Source of the DNA: Lithospermum erythrorhizon | Lineage: Eukaryota > Streptophyta > Magnoliopsida > Boraginales > Boraginaceae | Assembly: GCA_019722365.1 (NCBI GenBank) | Contig: JADFUC010001925.1 | Coordinates: forward strand, 1,550,001 to 1,614,000 | DNA: 64,000 bases | Direction: 5' to 3' | In this document: one piece after another, positions 46,166 to 57,659 of the stretch | Position numbering within the stretch: the stretch's first letter is position 1 | Layout: every line of letters begins with the position of its first letter | Program-made: the position numbers and the translations under genes | Notes under the pieces: generated by a model | What the model saw: the letters and a program-made list of their open reading frames with translations, nothing else | The model's database searches: none | Told to the model about the DNA's origin: nothing

Positions 46166-47485
46166 CTATTCCAAATTCTTTGGGTTGGCCAAGTCCCTAG
46201 CCTCCAATGCTGCAGTCCTTAATGTTTTGAATGTCCTTTTATAGGCTTCATAGAATGATGCACAATTGTAGGACAAGTTATGCTTCTTACATAACTCCAT
46301 CACCAAGGGGGACACCTTCCTAAGTTGGTACCTAGGCAGCCTGGGGAACAAATGATGCTCAATTTGAAATTGTGATCCACCATGAAACCAATCCATCCAA
46401 GAAGGGCATGAAATGTCAAGTGACCCACTAGTTTGTTTCTCAAACCAATCATTTCCTCCAGGCTTCCCAACATAAACATTTGAAGAGAAATGATTGAAAG
46501 AGAACATAAGTTGTTGAATTCCAGTCACTGAGTGGCTAGCAACAATAAACATTATTCTTTCACCCCAATTAGGCAAACAAGAAACAAGCAATGAGTACCA
46601 CATCCAGAACATGATCAATCCCAGGAGTTCCTGACCTCTATGCGACACGTTTTTCTTGCTTAACAACATTATGAGAGATTGTACATGCATATTGAGCCTT
46701 GCAGAACACATAACAGGGAAATATGTCCAATGTTGATGGCTAACAAAGAATCTTGATAGAGAATCAAAAGTCAGTGTTTTCTCATAGAAGTGAGAGGTGA
46801 GTGAGCTGAAAAACTTGGAGGATACAACAAGGAATGGTACATATTGTATATCAGGGTCATACTCAAGGCTATTACATGCAATGTGATGTGCATTATGGTT
46901 CCATTTCCACCACCCAATGCTTATTCCTGAAATACAATTTGCTGCTACAATAAGAGCATACTTACCAACCCTGCTTGAAGAAAACATGCCACTATAGTGC
47001 CCAACATCATGCCCAATCCAACCACACTGCATCCAGGCAATCCCCACTAAACACCCAGAAATCAAATGAGCCAAAACACCCTCACAAAATAAAACCCCAT
47101 AAACACTCATAGTAAACAACATAGCTATAAACAACATAGTTACAAACACAATATGCCCCTTTTTGTCAAACAACCCCATTTTAGAAAATTCAAACACAAG
47201 GTTTCTATAATCTTTGGACACCTCAGAAACACGGTACTCTTTAAGATAATACCCATTAAAGAACTTATCAAGATTCTGCCAAGTAGAGGCTGGATGATAT
47301 GCAACAAATGCATCAGTTACCTCTTGGCCAGCAAGACTCAGTAAAGGGAAGTCCCCACCTGGATGGTCTTTCAACCAATCTGAAACATCATAAACTCTCC
47401 CTTGAATCGATATCCAGAGATCCCCTGCTTTATCATGATTCTTGAGCTCATCTGTGCTAATGTACTTCTTGGTTTCAGAAGCCAT
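46166..47485 (-). CDS. Front-end desaturase with cytochrome b5 domain, probably delta-8 sphingolipid desaturase
   Basis: A single exon of 439 codons from MASETKKY (47485); the longer frame starting at 47527 adds 14 residues not seen in the family. The N-terminal cytochrome b5 domain has heme ligands H41 (in HPGGD) and H64. The three di-iron boxes are HDVGH (159-163), HNAHH (197-201) and QIEHH (near 378). The Gln in the third box marks front-end desaturases. Four or more hydrophobic segments lie between boxes. The enzyme should act at the ER on ceramide long-chain bases (adding a delta-8 double bond) using cytochrome b5 electrons. A delta-6 acyl-lipid desaturase of the same superfamily cannot be excluded. 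HDVGHY rather than HDxGHH and the VSEVSKDYR segment favour the sphingolipid enzyme. Confidence 0.93.
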   Translation of the reverse strand: MASETKKYISTDELKNHDKAGDLWISIQGRVYDVSDWLKDHPGGDFPLLSLAGQEVTDAFVAYHPASTWQNLDKFFNGYYLKEYRVSEVSKDYRNLVFEFSKMGLFDKKGHIVFVTMLFIAMLFTMSVYGVLFCEGVLAHLISGCLVGIAWMQCGWIGHDVGHYSGMFSSSRVGKYALIVAANCISGISIGWWKWNHNAHHIACNSLEYDPDIQYVPFLVVSSKFFSSLTSHFYEKTLTFDSLSRFFVSHQHWTYFPVMCSARLNMHVQSLIMLLSKKNVSHRGQELLGLIMFWMWYSLLVSCLPNWGERIMFIVASHSVTGIQQLMFSFNHFSSNVYVGKPGGNDWFEKQTSGSLDISCPSWMDWFHGGSQFQIEHHLFPRLPRYQLRKVSPLVMELCKKHNLSYNCASFYEAYKRTFKTLRTAALEARDLANPKNLE

Positions 47486-47590
47486 TGAATAAAAAAGACT
47501 CTTCCTATTTTTGAGGTGTATGTTCAAAGAAAGATATCTAAGAAAGTGAACACTTCAAGTTCCTTACTCTAAAGTTGTAAGGAATAACTC

Positions 47591-47598
47591 AATTTATA
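47591..47598 (-). promoter_or_regulatory. Probable TATA box of the desaturase gene
   Basis: Minus-strand CTATAAATTG about 105 bases upstream of the start codon. A transcript starting near 47560 would include both the in-frame ATG at 47527 and the preferred one at 47485, so leaky initiation is possible. Confidence 0.45.
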
Positions 47599-48544
47599 GA
47601 GGTAATTTCATAAATGTCACATACTTCCAGTACATAAGTGGGCCTTAGAGAATTCTCAAAATACCGAATCATGCATGCATGATCAACATGCACTGATATA
47701 CTCTTCAAGTCCATAGATATACAAGTCCTCCTTTCTCAGTAGTGATTATCCACAAATGTAGTGCACATTTTCCACAAATGAGAAACACATGCAGTACAGT
47801 TCATTTGTGAGTAAGTGTTCAAATTATTATGTTAAATGGGTCCGATATTCGTTTTCATCACAATGTATGATTAAAGTATGCCACTGTTCAGAATTTAATC
47901 ACTGTAAAATGCGTTCCAGGTTAGAAAAGTAGGACGTAGAAGGGAGATAGTGTTCATTATGATCACAATAAACTAGTGTTAGGTTGGACTATATATCCAT
48001 AACTATCAATATACATATATATATATATATTTTACACAATAATTAATGATAACTATCGAGCTTAATTGTTTTAAATTGCCTCGATAGCTATGACCAAATC
48101 AAGACCTATACGCTTTTGGGCTTCCCCGTAGTTTCGCACAAAAGCTGCAAATACTCCCCGTAAGTCAGCTGACGTGATCTTAATAGTTCGCGCGCTCAAT
48201 CGAACCACCAAAAATATTGATAGATTAGTTGGTAAATACATTATAAAGTTATCCTCAAGGTCTTGGGTTCAACTCTTAGTAATGACCAAAAAAAATAATC
48301 AATTCAATATCACCTTAGCTATTTTAAATTGGTTTTGATAGTTCATTACCATCAAATCACAATATATTCAACGTTTGAAGTATCAATTTAAGACAATATT
48401 TATTTACTTTTTAAAAAAATCTTATTCCATAAGAGGACTTTTTTTGCGAATTCTATATTAATTGTACAAAAATTATCCAAATTTTTTAGTGTATATTTTC
48501 AACTTATCACCGACGGCTTAGATCCGCCTCGTTTACAAGCGTAT
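47599..48544. other. Upstream of the desaturase gene, no gene seen
   Basis: Contains a short AT tract at 48003-48031. A minus-strand stretch at about 48065-48180 reads open with a coding-like composition (ADLRGVFAAFVRNYGEAQKR), but I recognise no family and it is only about 40 codons. Confidence 0.35.
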
Positions 48545-49760
48545 TAAGGTTCAGCTGGCCCCAAACTAACGCCACAGCTTAATCTCGTGGATGTTTGGGA
48601 TGAATCTAAAACCTTAGTTTAGTGACTAAAGTGCAACTTTTGTGTTACTTATGGGGACCAAATTTACTACAAAGGATATTATCGTAATTGTAAAAGCAAC
48701 TTTAAGGCCATTATCGAGGACCATTTCGGCAATTTTCTCATAACTATCAAATACTCCTCCGTTTCAAAATAGATGATTGTTTAGAAGAAAATTGATTTAT
48801 TAATTGATTGTGAAAAACTACATTGGGATTGTAAAAAGTTACATTGAAAATGTAAAAACCTACATTGAAATTGTAAAAATGTAAGTTAAAATTGTAAACT
48901 ATCAAATGAAAAAATAAAAAATTATAAATGATTATGTATTTTAAAACGGAGAGATTAATTACTTATTCGAACTAAACTATTGAAATGTGCACTCGTTTAC
49001 TCATATCATAAGTGAATTAAGGGTGAAATCTTATGTATTTTAAATGTGAAGTCAACATGATCTTCATTCGTAATTTCAACACCACCTACAAACCCTCCCT
49101 TTAGGGGCGGACTTGGTGTTGTTCAAGGTGTGTGGTTCAATTGAACCATAAAAAAAGTAGATACTGTTCAATTGATAAGTAAATTTATGTGTAATATTGA
49201 GGCCATGGGTTCAACTCATTAGTAGCTAGAAGTTCTCTTTTGACAATTTTTTATAACAATTCATTAACTTTTTTTAATTAGCAATGAGTATTACAAATAA
49301 CGAATACAAAAATTATTAACTAATATAATAAGCAGTTGTTTCAAACCCGAGACTCCTAGCGGACGTTACATACCATTAGCTTATTAAGTCATCGTCATCG
49401 GGTATAACAACTCATGAACCTCAATCACTTCAAATTTGTTTTGATCTCCAAATTGAAACCATATAACCGCCTGACCCCATCGTGAGTAGACCATACATGT
49501 TGCATGCTTTTTGTAATTGTTTGATTTGTATAGTACTATAACGAATGAATTAAAATGAAAATGTTCTGTTCATAGCAGACCTAAATAGTATGGAAATGAC
49601 TTGTCTCTAATGAAACTTCCTCAAACACTACACTTATAAATATAGGAGGGCTAAAATAGTAATTTCATACATATATTTTACACTGTTTGGGGTGTGCTTA
49701 TAGCACCAGTGGTATAATAAGCACATTAAAAAAATAATGTTTGATTTGACATTTTTATTT
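48545..49760. repeat. Segmental duplication, copy A
   Basis: Colinear with 52415-54340 in direct orientation. Shared blocks include CTTAATCTCGTG, ATAACTATCAAAT, a long block around GTGAAATCTTATGTATTTTA and ATGTGAAGTCAACATGATCTT, AGCAATGAGTATTACAAATAA, TTTGTAATTGTTTGATTTGT and GGGAGGGCTAAAATAGTAA-like sequence. No gene is visible in it. Copy A lacks the solo LTR present in copy B, so it shows the pre-insertion state. Confidence 0.85.
49335..49400 (-). repeat. tRNA-like SINE head (copy A)
   Basis: On minus, a box-A-like segment (AAGCTAATGGTATGTAACG) is followed by CTCGGGTTTGAAAC, reminiscent of a box B. No SINE tail or target duplication was identified. It may be a decayed tRNA-derived promoter or coincidence. 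Confidence 0.3.
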
Positions 49761-50880
49761 TACTGTGAAGATATTACGCTATTGCAGCGACAATCTCCGA
49801 CTAAAAAAATAAGATTTTTATAATTATTTGTTTTTCATTGAATACCTCAAATACTAATGAAATATTAACTCGATGGATTGGCATCCATTAAATATAAAAT
49901 AATAAATTTCAAATAATATAAATTTAGAATTATATTGTCTTTAATTTATTTCAAAATTTTAATACTAACATGTTTGTCATTATTTAATCACTTTATTTTC
50001 TCGAGTCTTTACTTTTATTATTTATAATATTTAAGTACTTTGTCTTATATATATCATTTTTAAATGCTTTCACCATATATATTGAGATTTATTATTATTT
50101 ATTTTTCTAATAAAATAATTCATATATTTTTAAATAAACTGAACTTTATCGATGTCAAAGAATAATTTACAAACCATTCCAAATATTACACTACTACGAA
50201 GAGGTCTCGACAACCAATTGAACTTGTTTCTAATGATGGAGAATTTAATGTTTGAATAATCCACAACATAATTAGTTGATATTTCATTGCCAAAGAGTAA
50301 ATATGGTTTAATGTAAAAACAACCATTGTCATAAATTTGTTGTGAAAATATGATATTAGGAATTTTAGTATAATGATTGTTGACTTAAACGCAAAGCTTT
50401 TATAACATATTTACATGATATAATGCTTTATAACTATGATGGTAGAAATTGATGCTGCTAAGCCAAGGACATATCAAATCAAGCTTCAAATAGCTATAGT
50501 ATAGTATATATATTTTGAGTTGAAAGATACATGTTTCATTCATAAATATTATATCTTCACCTCTTAATAGTTAAATTCATGAAATAAGTACATGTAAGTG
50601 ACATCAAACTAACCAATACTATTATATTTCATTACTTTCGAGAGCAATTGAATGTGATTGTGTACCGACTTGAGGATTTATAAACATTAGAGCAAGTAGA
50701 ATCTTACAAACGTGGTTAATCTTAATAATATTTAGATATCGATTTTTTTTAATTTGTGCCTCTACGACATATGTTAAGAAATAAATGAAAAATAAAATAC
50801 AATACTTAAAATCATAAAATATGTTTAACAAATATTTTTATATAAATTTCAAATGCAAATCTTGTATCAAATATTATCCT

Positions 50881-50950
<70 letters not shown>

Positions 50951-52414
50951 TATGCAAAATCGTAGAAATTTATAACTGTTGCTAAAGTTGAATATAGTCT
51001 AAATTTTCACTTGAGACATGCAAATCATCTAGAATTTTACAACTTCTCTTTGTATAATGCAACTATTAATTATATGACACAATAGTAGTACGTGTACCAT
51101 TTATCACGCAGTGGTTAATTTAATCAATAAAAAAAAATAAAAATAAATAATAATTGCTATATAATTTTATAGACAATTCTTTTCATTCAATAGTTATTAT
51201 CAAATAATTATAAATGTCGTACATTTACTACTATCATGTTTTATGAAGAAGAGAAATGTCGGTAACAATAAGTAAATAATTTTTATATTATATCTATATT
51301 TTTACTTATATAGCAAAGACATAAAGATATTAACAAATGAATAGAGAATTTTTCATAATAATTTTATCATCAATTTATGCTTGGCAAAGGATTATACATA
51401 GCAAGTTTATATATAATATTATTTATTTAAAAGATGTATTATTTATATTTGTAATGAACTTTTTGGTATTAATTATAATACAACATCAATGTTAAATTTA
51501 GTATAACAAAATCAATTAAATGTAAACATCAAACTATGATTAATATTTTATTCCTAAAATATCTAATAGAACAATAACTAACCGATAATATCATTTGATC
51601 AAGAACTAATAAAAAACTAACTAAAGAATAATATTTGAGAAATTACCTAAAAATGATTAATGGTTGAAAATATATAGCAAGAGTTAGATTAGAAGAAATA
51701 TCAACGCTGGTAGCCGCTTTTTACTCTCAACAAAATAATATTTCGACATTTGAGGAGCCAAATTTATATAAATTTCATAAATAGCTAAATAAATATGTAA
51801 ACTCCTAAAACGAATAAAAGTTGATGCTATTCTCTCTATATCGGGGTATTTATGGAAATTATGTAATACTTACTATAAAAATAATTGTTATTTATAGAAC
51901 AAATGATATGTAACTTTCAAATAGTGAAACAACGAGACTAATGTAACTTCCAAGCATTTGTGAATGAAGTTATAATTACAATGATGTAAATACACAAATA
52001 CAATTATTAATTTACTCATTTAATTATCATTAGTTTTTTGTGTAACTTTCGCCATTTTAACGAGTTGTAATTACGAAGTAAATACAATAATACATAAATA
52101 CATTATTGTATTTCATTGCATCAATTCAAATCTAACTTGTATCGATGTATATATTCTAAAATATATTTAGTCATACCTTTTGTTTTAATGTTTATATAAT
52201 CAAACATGTATTGTTCGACTTAAAAGTTACAACATAATTTTATTTTGCATGTTCGAATGTTCAATATTCATATGTGCTTCAATATTTAGTTTACATAAAA
52301 ATTACATAAATTATAAAAGTCATGTGACTTCAATGATACCTTGTTCATTATACTTAAGTGAATTTTTTATGGGTAGTAAAATATAATATTTTTATTGTTT
52401 CAGGTCGTAGTAAC
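49761..52414. other. Very AT-rich gene-free spacer between the two duplicate copies
   Basis: No coding signal beyond short open frames (for example 50622-50831) of no resemblance. Contains the long (AT)n tract. Probably ordinary intergenic or old transposon-derived DNA. Confidence 0.4.
50883..50947. repeat. (AT)n microsatellite, about 65 bp
   Basis: Uninterrupted alternating A and T for about 32 dinucleotide units. Length in the real genome may differ because such tracts assemble poorly. Confidence 0.97.
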
Positions 52415-53164
52415 ACAAAGTTGTACTTTGGTCCCAAACTAGCGCGCTTAATCTCGTGATGTTTAGATTTAATGGAAACCTTAGTTTATAACCAAAGCGC
52501 AACTTCTTCGTCACTTGGCGGTGACTACAATCGCCACGGTGACACTATTGGGGACCAAAGTGCAACTTGGTGCTATTATTGGGGACCATTTCGTAATTTT
52601 CATAACTATCAAATGCTCTCTCCGCTTCAAAATAGACAATTGCTTAGATGAAAAGTGATTTATTAATCGATGCTGAAAACTACATTTATTCAGAAAAATT
52701 ACATCGAAACGTAAAAGTTACATCAAATTGTAAAAATGTATATTAAAATTATAAACTATCAACTAAAAAAATTATATTTTTTCTGTATTTATCATATATT
52801 TTTGAATCCGAGAAAGTAATTACTTATTGAAATGTGTTCTCGTTTACTCATATCATAAGTTAATTAATTGTGAAATCTTATGTATTTTAAATGTGAAGTC
52901 AACATGATCTTGATTCGTTATTTCAACACCACCCGCAAACCTCCCTTCGTGGTGACCCGTATTGTTCAAGATGCGCCGGTTCAAATGGAACCACTAAAAT
53001 TAGATAGTTTAATTGGTAAATAAATTTATGTGTAACATTGAGGTCATAGGTTCAACTCATTAATAGCTAGAAGTTCTCTTTTGATAATTTTGTATAACAA
53101 TTCATCATGAACCTTTTTTTTTTAATTAGCAATGAGTATTACAAATAACTAATATAACAGTTAG

Positions 53165-53240
53165 AGTATCTATTTCAAACTCAAGACCTCCTGGTAGAAG
53201 CTCGAGTCAGATACCATTAGACTATTGGGTTATCGTCATC
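53165..53240 (-). repeat. tRNA-like SINE head (copy B)
   Basis: Minus strand reads AATAGTCTAATGGTATCTGA (box-A-like, TAGTCTAATGG) then GGTCTTGAGTTTGAAAT (box-B-like), better preserved than in copy A. No complete SINE defined. Confidence 0.35.
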
Positions 53241-53251
53241 GCATAACAACT

Positions 53252-53756
53252 CGATATATACATACCTGACGTGTGAAAGTTTTACTATACCCACTCTGGA
53301 TAACGTGGCCCAAGGAGATAAAAACATTATGACTTCTAGGGTACACAAAGACGCTTAATAAACTATTACTTATCTAACGAGGATAAAGGTACCATGACAA
53401 CCTGCCAGACTCGCTTTATAAATACCCATCACTAGTACATTCTAAAGGGAGATTTCTGATTCTCGAGTACACTGTGTCATTCTTGTATATTCACATAACT
53501 CCTAAATACTGACTTCGACGTTTGAAATATTTAAGTGATCGCACTCGCGATCACACACTTCTTTCAAAGTCTCGACGGGTCGAGTAGACCGCACTGACGT
53601 TGACATTGGGAACCATCCTGAACCCGCTCAAAGAGGAAGACGAGAGCGGTCCCGAAGATCAATACCCAAGAGAACCATTTCAACGAGGTTGATCCAGAAG
53701 TTCACCCCATCATGTATGCCCAAAGAGCTGAAAGCTTTGTGCAATTATAACAATCA
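53252..53756 (+). mobile_element. Solo LTR of a retrotransposon
   Basis: A 505-bp insert absent from the corresponding point in copy A. It is bounded by a perfect 5-bp target duplication, CAACT (53247-53251 and 53757-53761). The ends are CGATAT...ACAATCA, a TG...CA LTR with the first base changed (TGAT/ATCA are inverted). Inside are a TATA box (CTTTATAAATACCC near 53413) and the LTR-type word ACTGACTTCGACG (about 53509). No coding region or second LTR is present, so it arose by LTR-LTR recombination. Confidence 0.85.
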
Positions 53757-54299
53757 CAACTCATGAACATTAAGCACTCCAAATTTGCTTTATTACCATT
53801 AGATTGCAGGAAATCAACAATTTATTGAGCTCTTGAAAGATCAAATTTTGAATCAATTTATTATCTCATAATAATAATTTTGTTATAAATATTTTATTAG
53901 ACAACATAAAAAATAATGTATATTTCAACGGCCCACGACAGCCACAAGAAGCTTGATCCGCCCAACCTCCCTCTCCAGCCTCCAACTCAAAATTAAAATA
54001 CCGCCATATTTTCAGCTCACAAAGCAAGATTACAAATTAATATCTGCAAATCGAAACACAAGATGATATGAAAATGAAATGTTCATGATGAAAATGAAAT
54101 GTTCACACATATTGCATGTTTTTGTAATTGTTTGATTTGTATAGTACTATACCGAAGATATGAAAAATGAAAATGTCTATAGCACACCCAAACAGTGTTA
54201 AGAATGATTGAACACTATTTTATCCCTAATAAACTTCCTCAAATCCTGCACTTCTAAATAGGGAGGGCTAAAATAGTAAGTTCACATACACCATCTGGT

Positions 54300-54545
54300 G
54301 TGTCAGTGGCATAATAATGTTTGATTTGGACATTTCTGGGCCACAAATTTTAGCACCAGTGGCATAATAATGTTTGATGGCATAATAATGTTTGATTTAG
54401 ATTATTTGTGAAAGCAAATTTTAGCAAATTCAGTGGCATAATAATGTTTTGATGTGGCATAATAATGTTTGATTTGGATATCAAAGCACAAATTTTAGCA
54501 CTAGTGGCATAAATAATGTTTGATTTGGACATTTCATTTTCTGGT
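54300..54545. repeat. Degenerate minisatellite with GTGGCATAATAATGTTTGAT unit
   Basis: About six to seven copies of GGCATAATAATGTTTGAT, alternating with CACAAATTTTAGCA words, lie at the right end of copy B. Copy A holds only one equivalent (around 49705-49745), so the array expanded after duplication. Confidence 0.85.
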
Positions 54546-54968
54546 ACCACAAATTTTATTCAACATGAGAAACATGGTCAACTTCTACTAAACATGTCAA
54601 AAACAAGTGGCCATAGTAGTGGAAGTCGGACAAAGGTAGGCCAACTTTCATCTAGTTACATGACCCGTCGGGTAACCTTAAATAAGAATTAAACATTTTA
54701 ATATTTCAAATATATGTATATTTTTTGCATGTAAACTTTTCAAAATTCAATGATATATATTTTTTGAAAAAGATAAAATCACTTTAAAGTATAATTAAAC
54801 AACATTCAAATAGAACGTATATTTGGAAACAAAGTACAATTGGTTAGGGTATGAGTGTCTATTTGGTGAGAGCAAATTTTGGGTATATGTTGATTTAATT
54901 GGGCAAATGCCAATTCTGTCTATACTCATATTACCTACATCTTATCTAATTGCAAAATGTTATGTGGA

Positions 54969-55408
54969 CAGGGCGGAAACGAACCGAATTCGAATCAATA
55001 TCATCGGGACCAATTTTTACAACAAGATATTCGACCAGACATATTCGAATCGAATACTAAAATTAGATTCAAACTCGATCCGATAACATTCTATCAATAT
55101 TCAAATTCAATTCGGTATTCGTTATATTTTATATTCGAGCTCAAAATCGAATTTTATAATATACATATTTTCATATAAATTAATAAAATATCTATACAAA
55201 TATTCAATCTCCAACTTAATATTCTGCTCGAATTTAAATGTGTATATTCCCAAAATTTTCGAATCTAATTATAAGGCATTGGTATTCGTGACTGCTATAA
55301 ATTGAATGGCAAATCGGATTTGAGTTCAATTGTATTCTAAGAACATTTGAATTCGGCTTAGATAAATATTTGGAATTAAACTCGAAGAATTCGATCTGCT
55401 TCCACCCC
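54969..55408. mobile_element. Non-autonomous hAT-like MITE with perfect 8-bp target duplication
   Basis: The element begins CAGGGCGGAAACGAACCG and ends GATCTGCTTCCACCCC, roughly inverted. TATGTGGA flanks it on both sides (54961-54968 and 55409-55416). Inside are many ATTCGAATC-like words. The open frames at 54823-55086 and 54957-55178 cross its left end and are not genes. Confidence 0.75.
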
Positions 55409-55416
55409 TATGTGGA

Positions 55417-56699
55417 ATCATATCGTTTCCCTATTTATGAAAAAGATTTTGGCTCGAAAAAAATCATTTTTGTTTTTTGGCACCTGAATTTTTTGTGAAT
55501 TTTCCCCTCAAACAATCAATATTTTCAATATGATTAACTTGTCCTTGGGTTAATGAATATTTAGAAGTCAACGGCTCAAAAAGATGATTTTGAAAAGTTC
55601 GGATGCCAAAAATGTATCTATACCTACTTAAACTAATGTTTGTTGCCTATTCAGCTGCTCACAAAAGAAAGGCCTAGATAAAAAAACAAGCTGCCATAAG
55701 AGGAAAGTCAGATAAAGGTACACATTTATCTAACTTTATTCCTCGTTTCTATTTAGTATTTAGAGTTAATTGTCAATTTGGTCTCTATAACAGACTACGT
55801 TAGCTTTAATCCAAATAATTACTATCGCAAATTTATCCTCGAAAGTGATATAAATCGCCACAATACAATCCCCAAAATGGACAATCAAGTTTACATTGAA
55901 GCTAAATCGAGCGTTCAACACCCATTCAATCAAACAAAACCGACCATCAAATTAAACTTTTCAAACCGTGAGCTTTCAGGCTCCTTCTTATTTGGAATTT
56001 AGGTTATGTTGACTCTAGTGTTTGTAAGGTCTAATTTACCTCTAATTGGTTTTTGTGAATTTTTAAAATTGTGTACGTGGCTTGGGGTTTAATGGAGGTT
56101 AGTGTTGGGGATTAGGAGTGACAAAATTGGTGATGAGGAATATTAGGAGAATTATTACCAGTATATTTGGATTTTAAATTTTTGAATTTTCTTTTCTTTT
56201 CTTTTCTAAGCTCATTGAATATTGAATTTGTTAATACTAGGAGTGGAGTTGAGTAGTGAAGCAATAATTGTTTAAAACACTTCAATAATTAAAAGTTCAT
56301 TAAGATAAAAATCACACTATCAAAAGTAGGTCAGAACGGAATTTAACTATACCGAATCAGAAGACGTTCTCGTTCGGTCCAGACAAAAGTAAACGTGACG
56401 CTCGTCCTGCTTCGATTTGCAAACATTAAATTCTCAAGTTCGAAGTTTGAGTTCGCAGTTTTTTGAATTATAGTTCGATCCATTCGGTCCGGGCTCGCAA
56501 ACTGCTCGCACACACCCGATCCTGGGCTCGACATAAGCTCTTAGACTCGGGTGGCCTCTCGCTGCTTTTTATGCTTGACGGTGGAACCGGCAGATTGGCC
56601 TCATTGCTTTGGTTACAAGTTTTAGGAAGAGATAACATCTGGCAAGAAATTTAATCAAACAAATAACCAAGAAAATGCTTATAAAAAGAACCGTAAAAT
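55417..56699. other. Gene-free stretch with a small inverted-repeat element
   Basis: Near 55463-55614, TTTTGGCACCTGAATTTT and AAAGTTCGGATGCCAAAA form inverted ends like those of the element at 14679. The open frame at 55778-56002 (74 codons) has no recognisable domain. The left end of the hAT element probably lies in the last few hundred bases, but I could not fix it. Confidence 0.35.
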
Positions 56700-57300
56700 T
56701 ATAGGCAATAGTTTATAGGCAACCAGATGATAGGCAACCCATTATAAAGCAACCAAGAATTGGCCCAAAGACTGGAAATCAGAATTGCGCTTCATCATTT
56801 TTCCATATTTATACATTTATAGGCAATGTAAATTATAGTCAAGGTCAAGATGCATTACAATCTAAAGTTACACGTATGTAGAGTAAGTATGAAATCAACG
56901 ATGGTGCCATGTTATACTGTATTATTAAGGAAATCGATAGTTTTAATCATCATCTTTGAAGAATATAACATGAATAGTCAACTCAATCACACAAAATACT
57001 TCATTAATCTGGAAACAAATTGAACTGAAGCAAAATGACAAGGTCACAATTCCATCATTGATATAGGCAATGAACGGTAGAGGCAACAAGCAAAATGATG
57101 TGCAACACTTCATGACCGAACAAAATCAGCTTGATTGCCACAAGCCCACAATTGGATAGCAAATGTAAAATTATAGGCAACAGCTTGATTGGCAACAGCT
57201 GGAGAGGCAACAGAAAAACATGCTTATAGGCAACATAAGTGATAGGCAAAATGTAAGCAAATGCTTGATAGGCAACATACCGATAGGCAACAAAACAAAG
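56700..57300. repeat. Subterminal ATAGGCAAC repeat array of the hAT element
   Basis: About a dozen copies of ATAGGCAA(C) or the near form GAGGCAAC occur on the plus strand (near 56703, 56716, 56731, 56820, 57062, 57079, 57177, 57204, 57226, 57242, 57269 and 57284). They lie downstream of the transposase remnant, where hAT elements carry short repeats bound by their own transposase. Confidence 0.7.
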
Positions 57301-57659
57301 TACTGCACTATATTACTATCGCCGATATTGTTCCTCATTTCATATTCTTTTCAAACTCAACCTAACAAAAAAAGTGATCATCATTTCTAGCAACCGTATT
57401 CACAAGATGAATATAAGTTAGAAGAAAAAAATAGTAGAATTGATAATAGAATATAATATAAGAAAACATAATAGAAAAAAAAATAGAATGTGAAGAGGAA
57501 AAAAATGCAATGTTGTAAGAGAATAAAAAATGTAATAAATGGTAATAAAATCTAATAGAAAAAACATAATACAAAAAACAGACAGAAGGATAGAAGGAAA
57601 AAGAAGAGAAAAAACCATCAAAGACCACACACAAAAAAACAAAAGAAAAAATGTAATAT

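Larger units (their letters stand above)
52415..54340. repeat. Segmental duplication, copy B (interrupted by a solo LTR)
   Basis: Matches copy A (48545-49760) block for block in the same order, about 3.9 kb away. It is longer because of the LTR at 53252-53756, a further unmatched stretch at about 53800-54060 and repeat expansion at its end. Divergence is moderate, so the duplication is old. Confidence 0.85.

Noticed and set aside
48545..54340. Copies A and B as the two LTRs of one retrotransposon
   Set aside because: No TG/CA ends at matching positions, no primer-binding site or coding domain between them, and the intervening DNA is featureless AT-rich sequence. Kept as a duplication instead.
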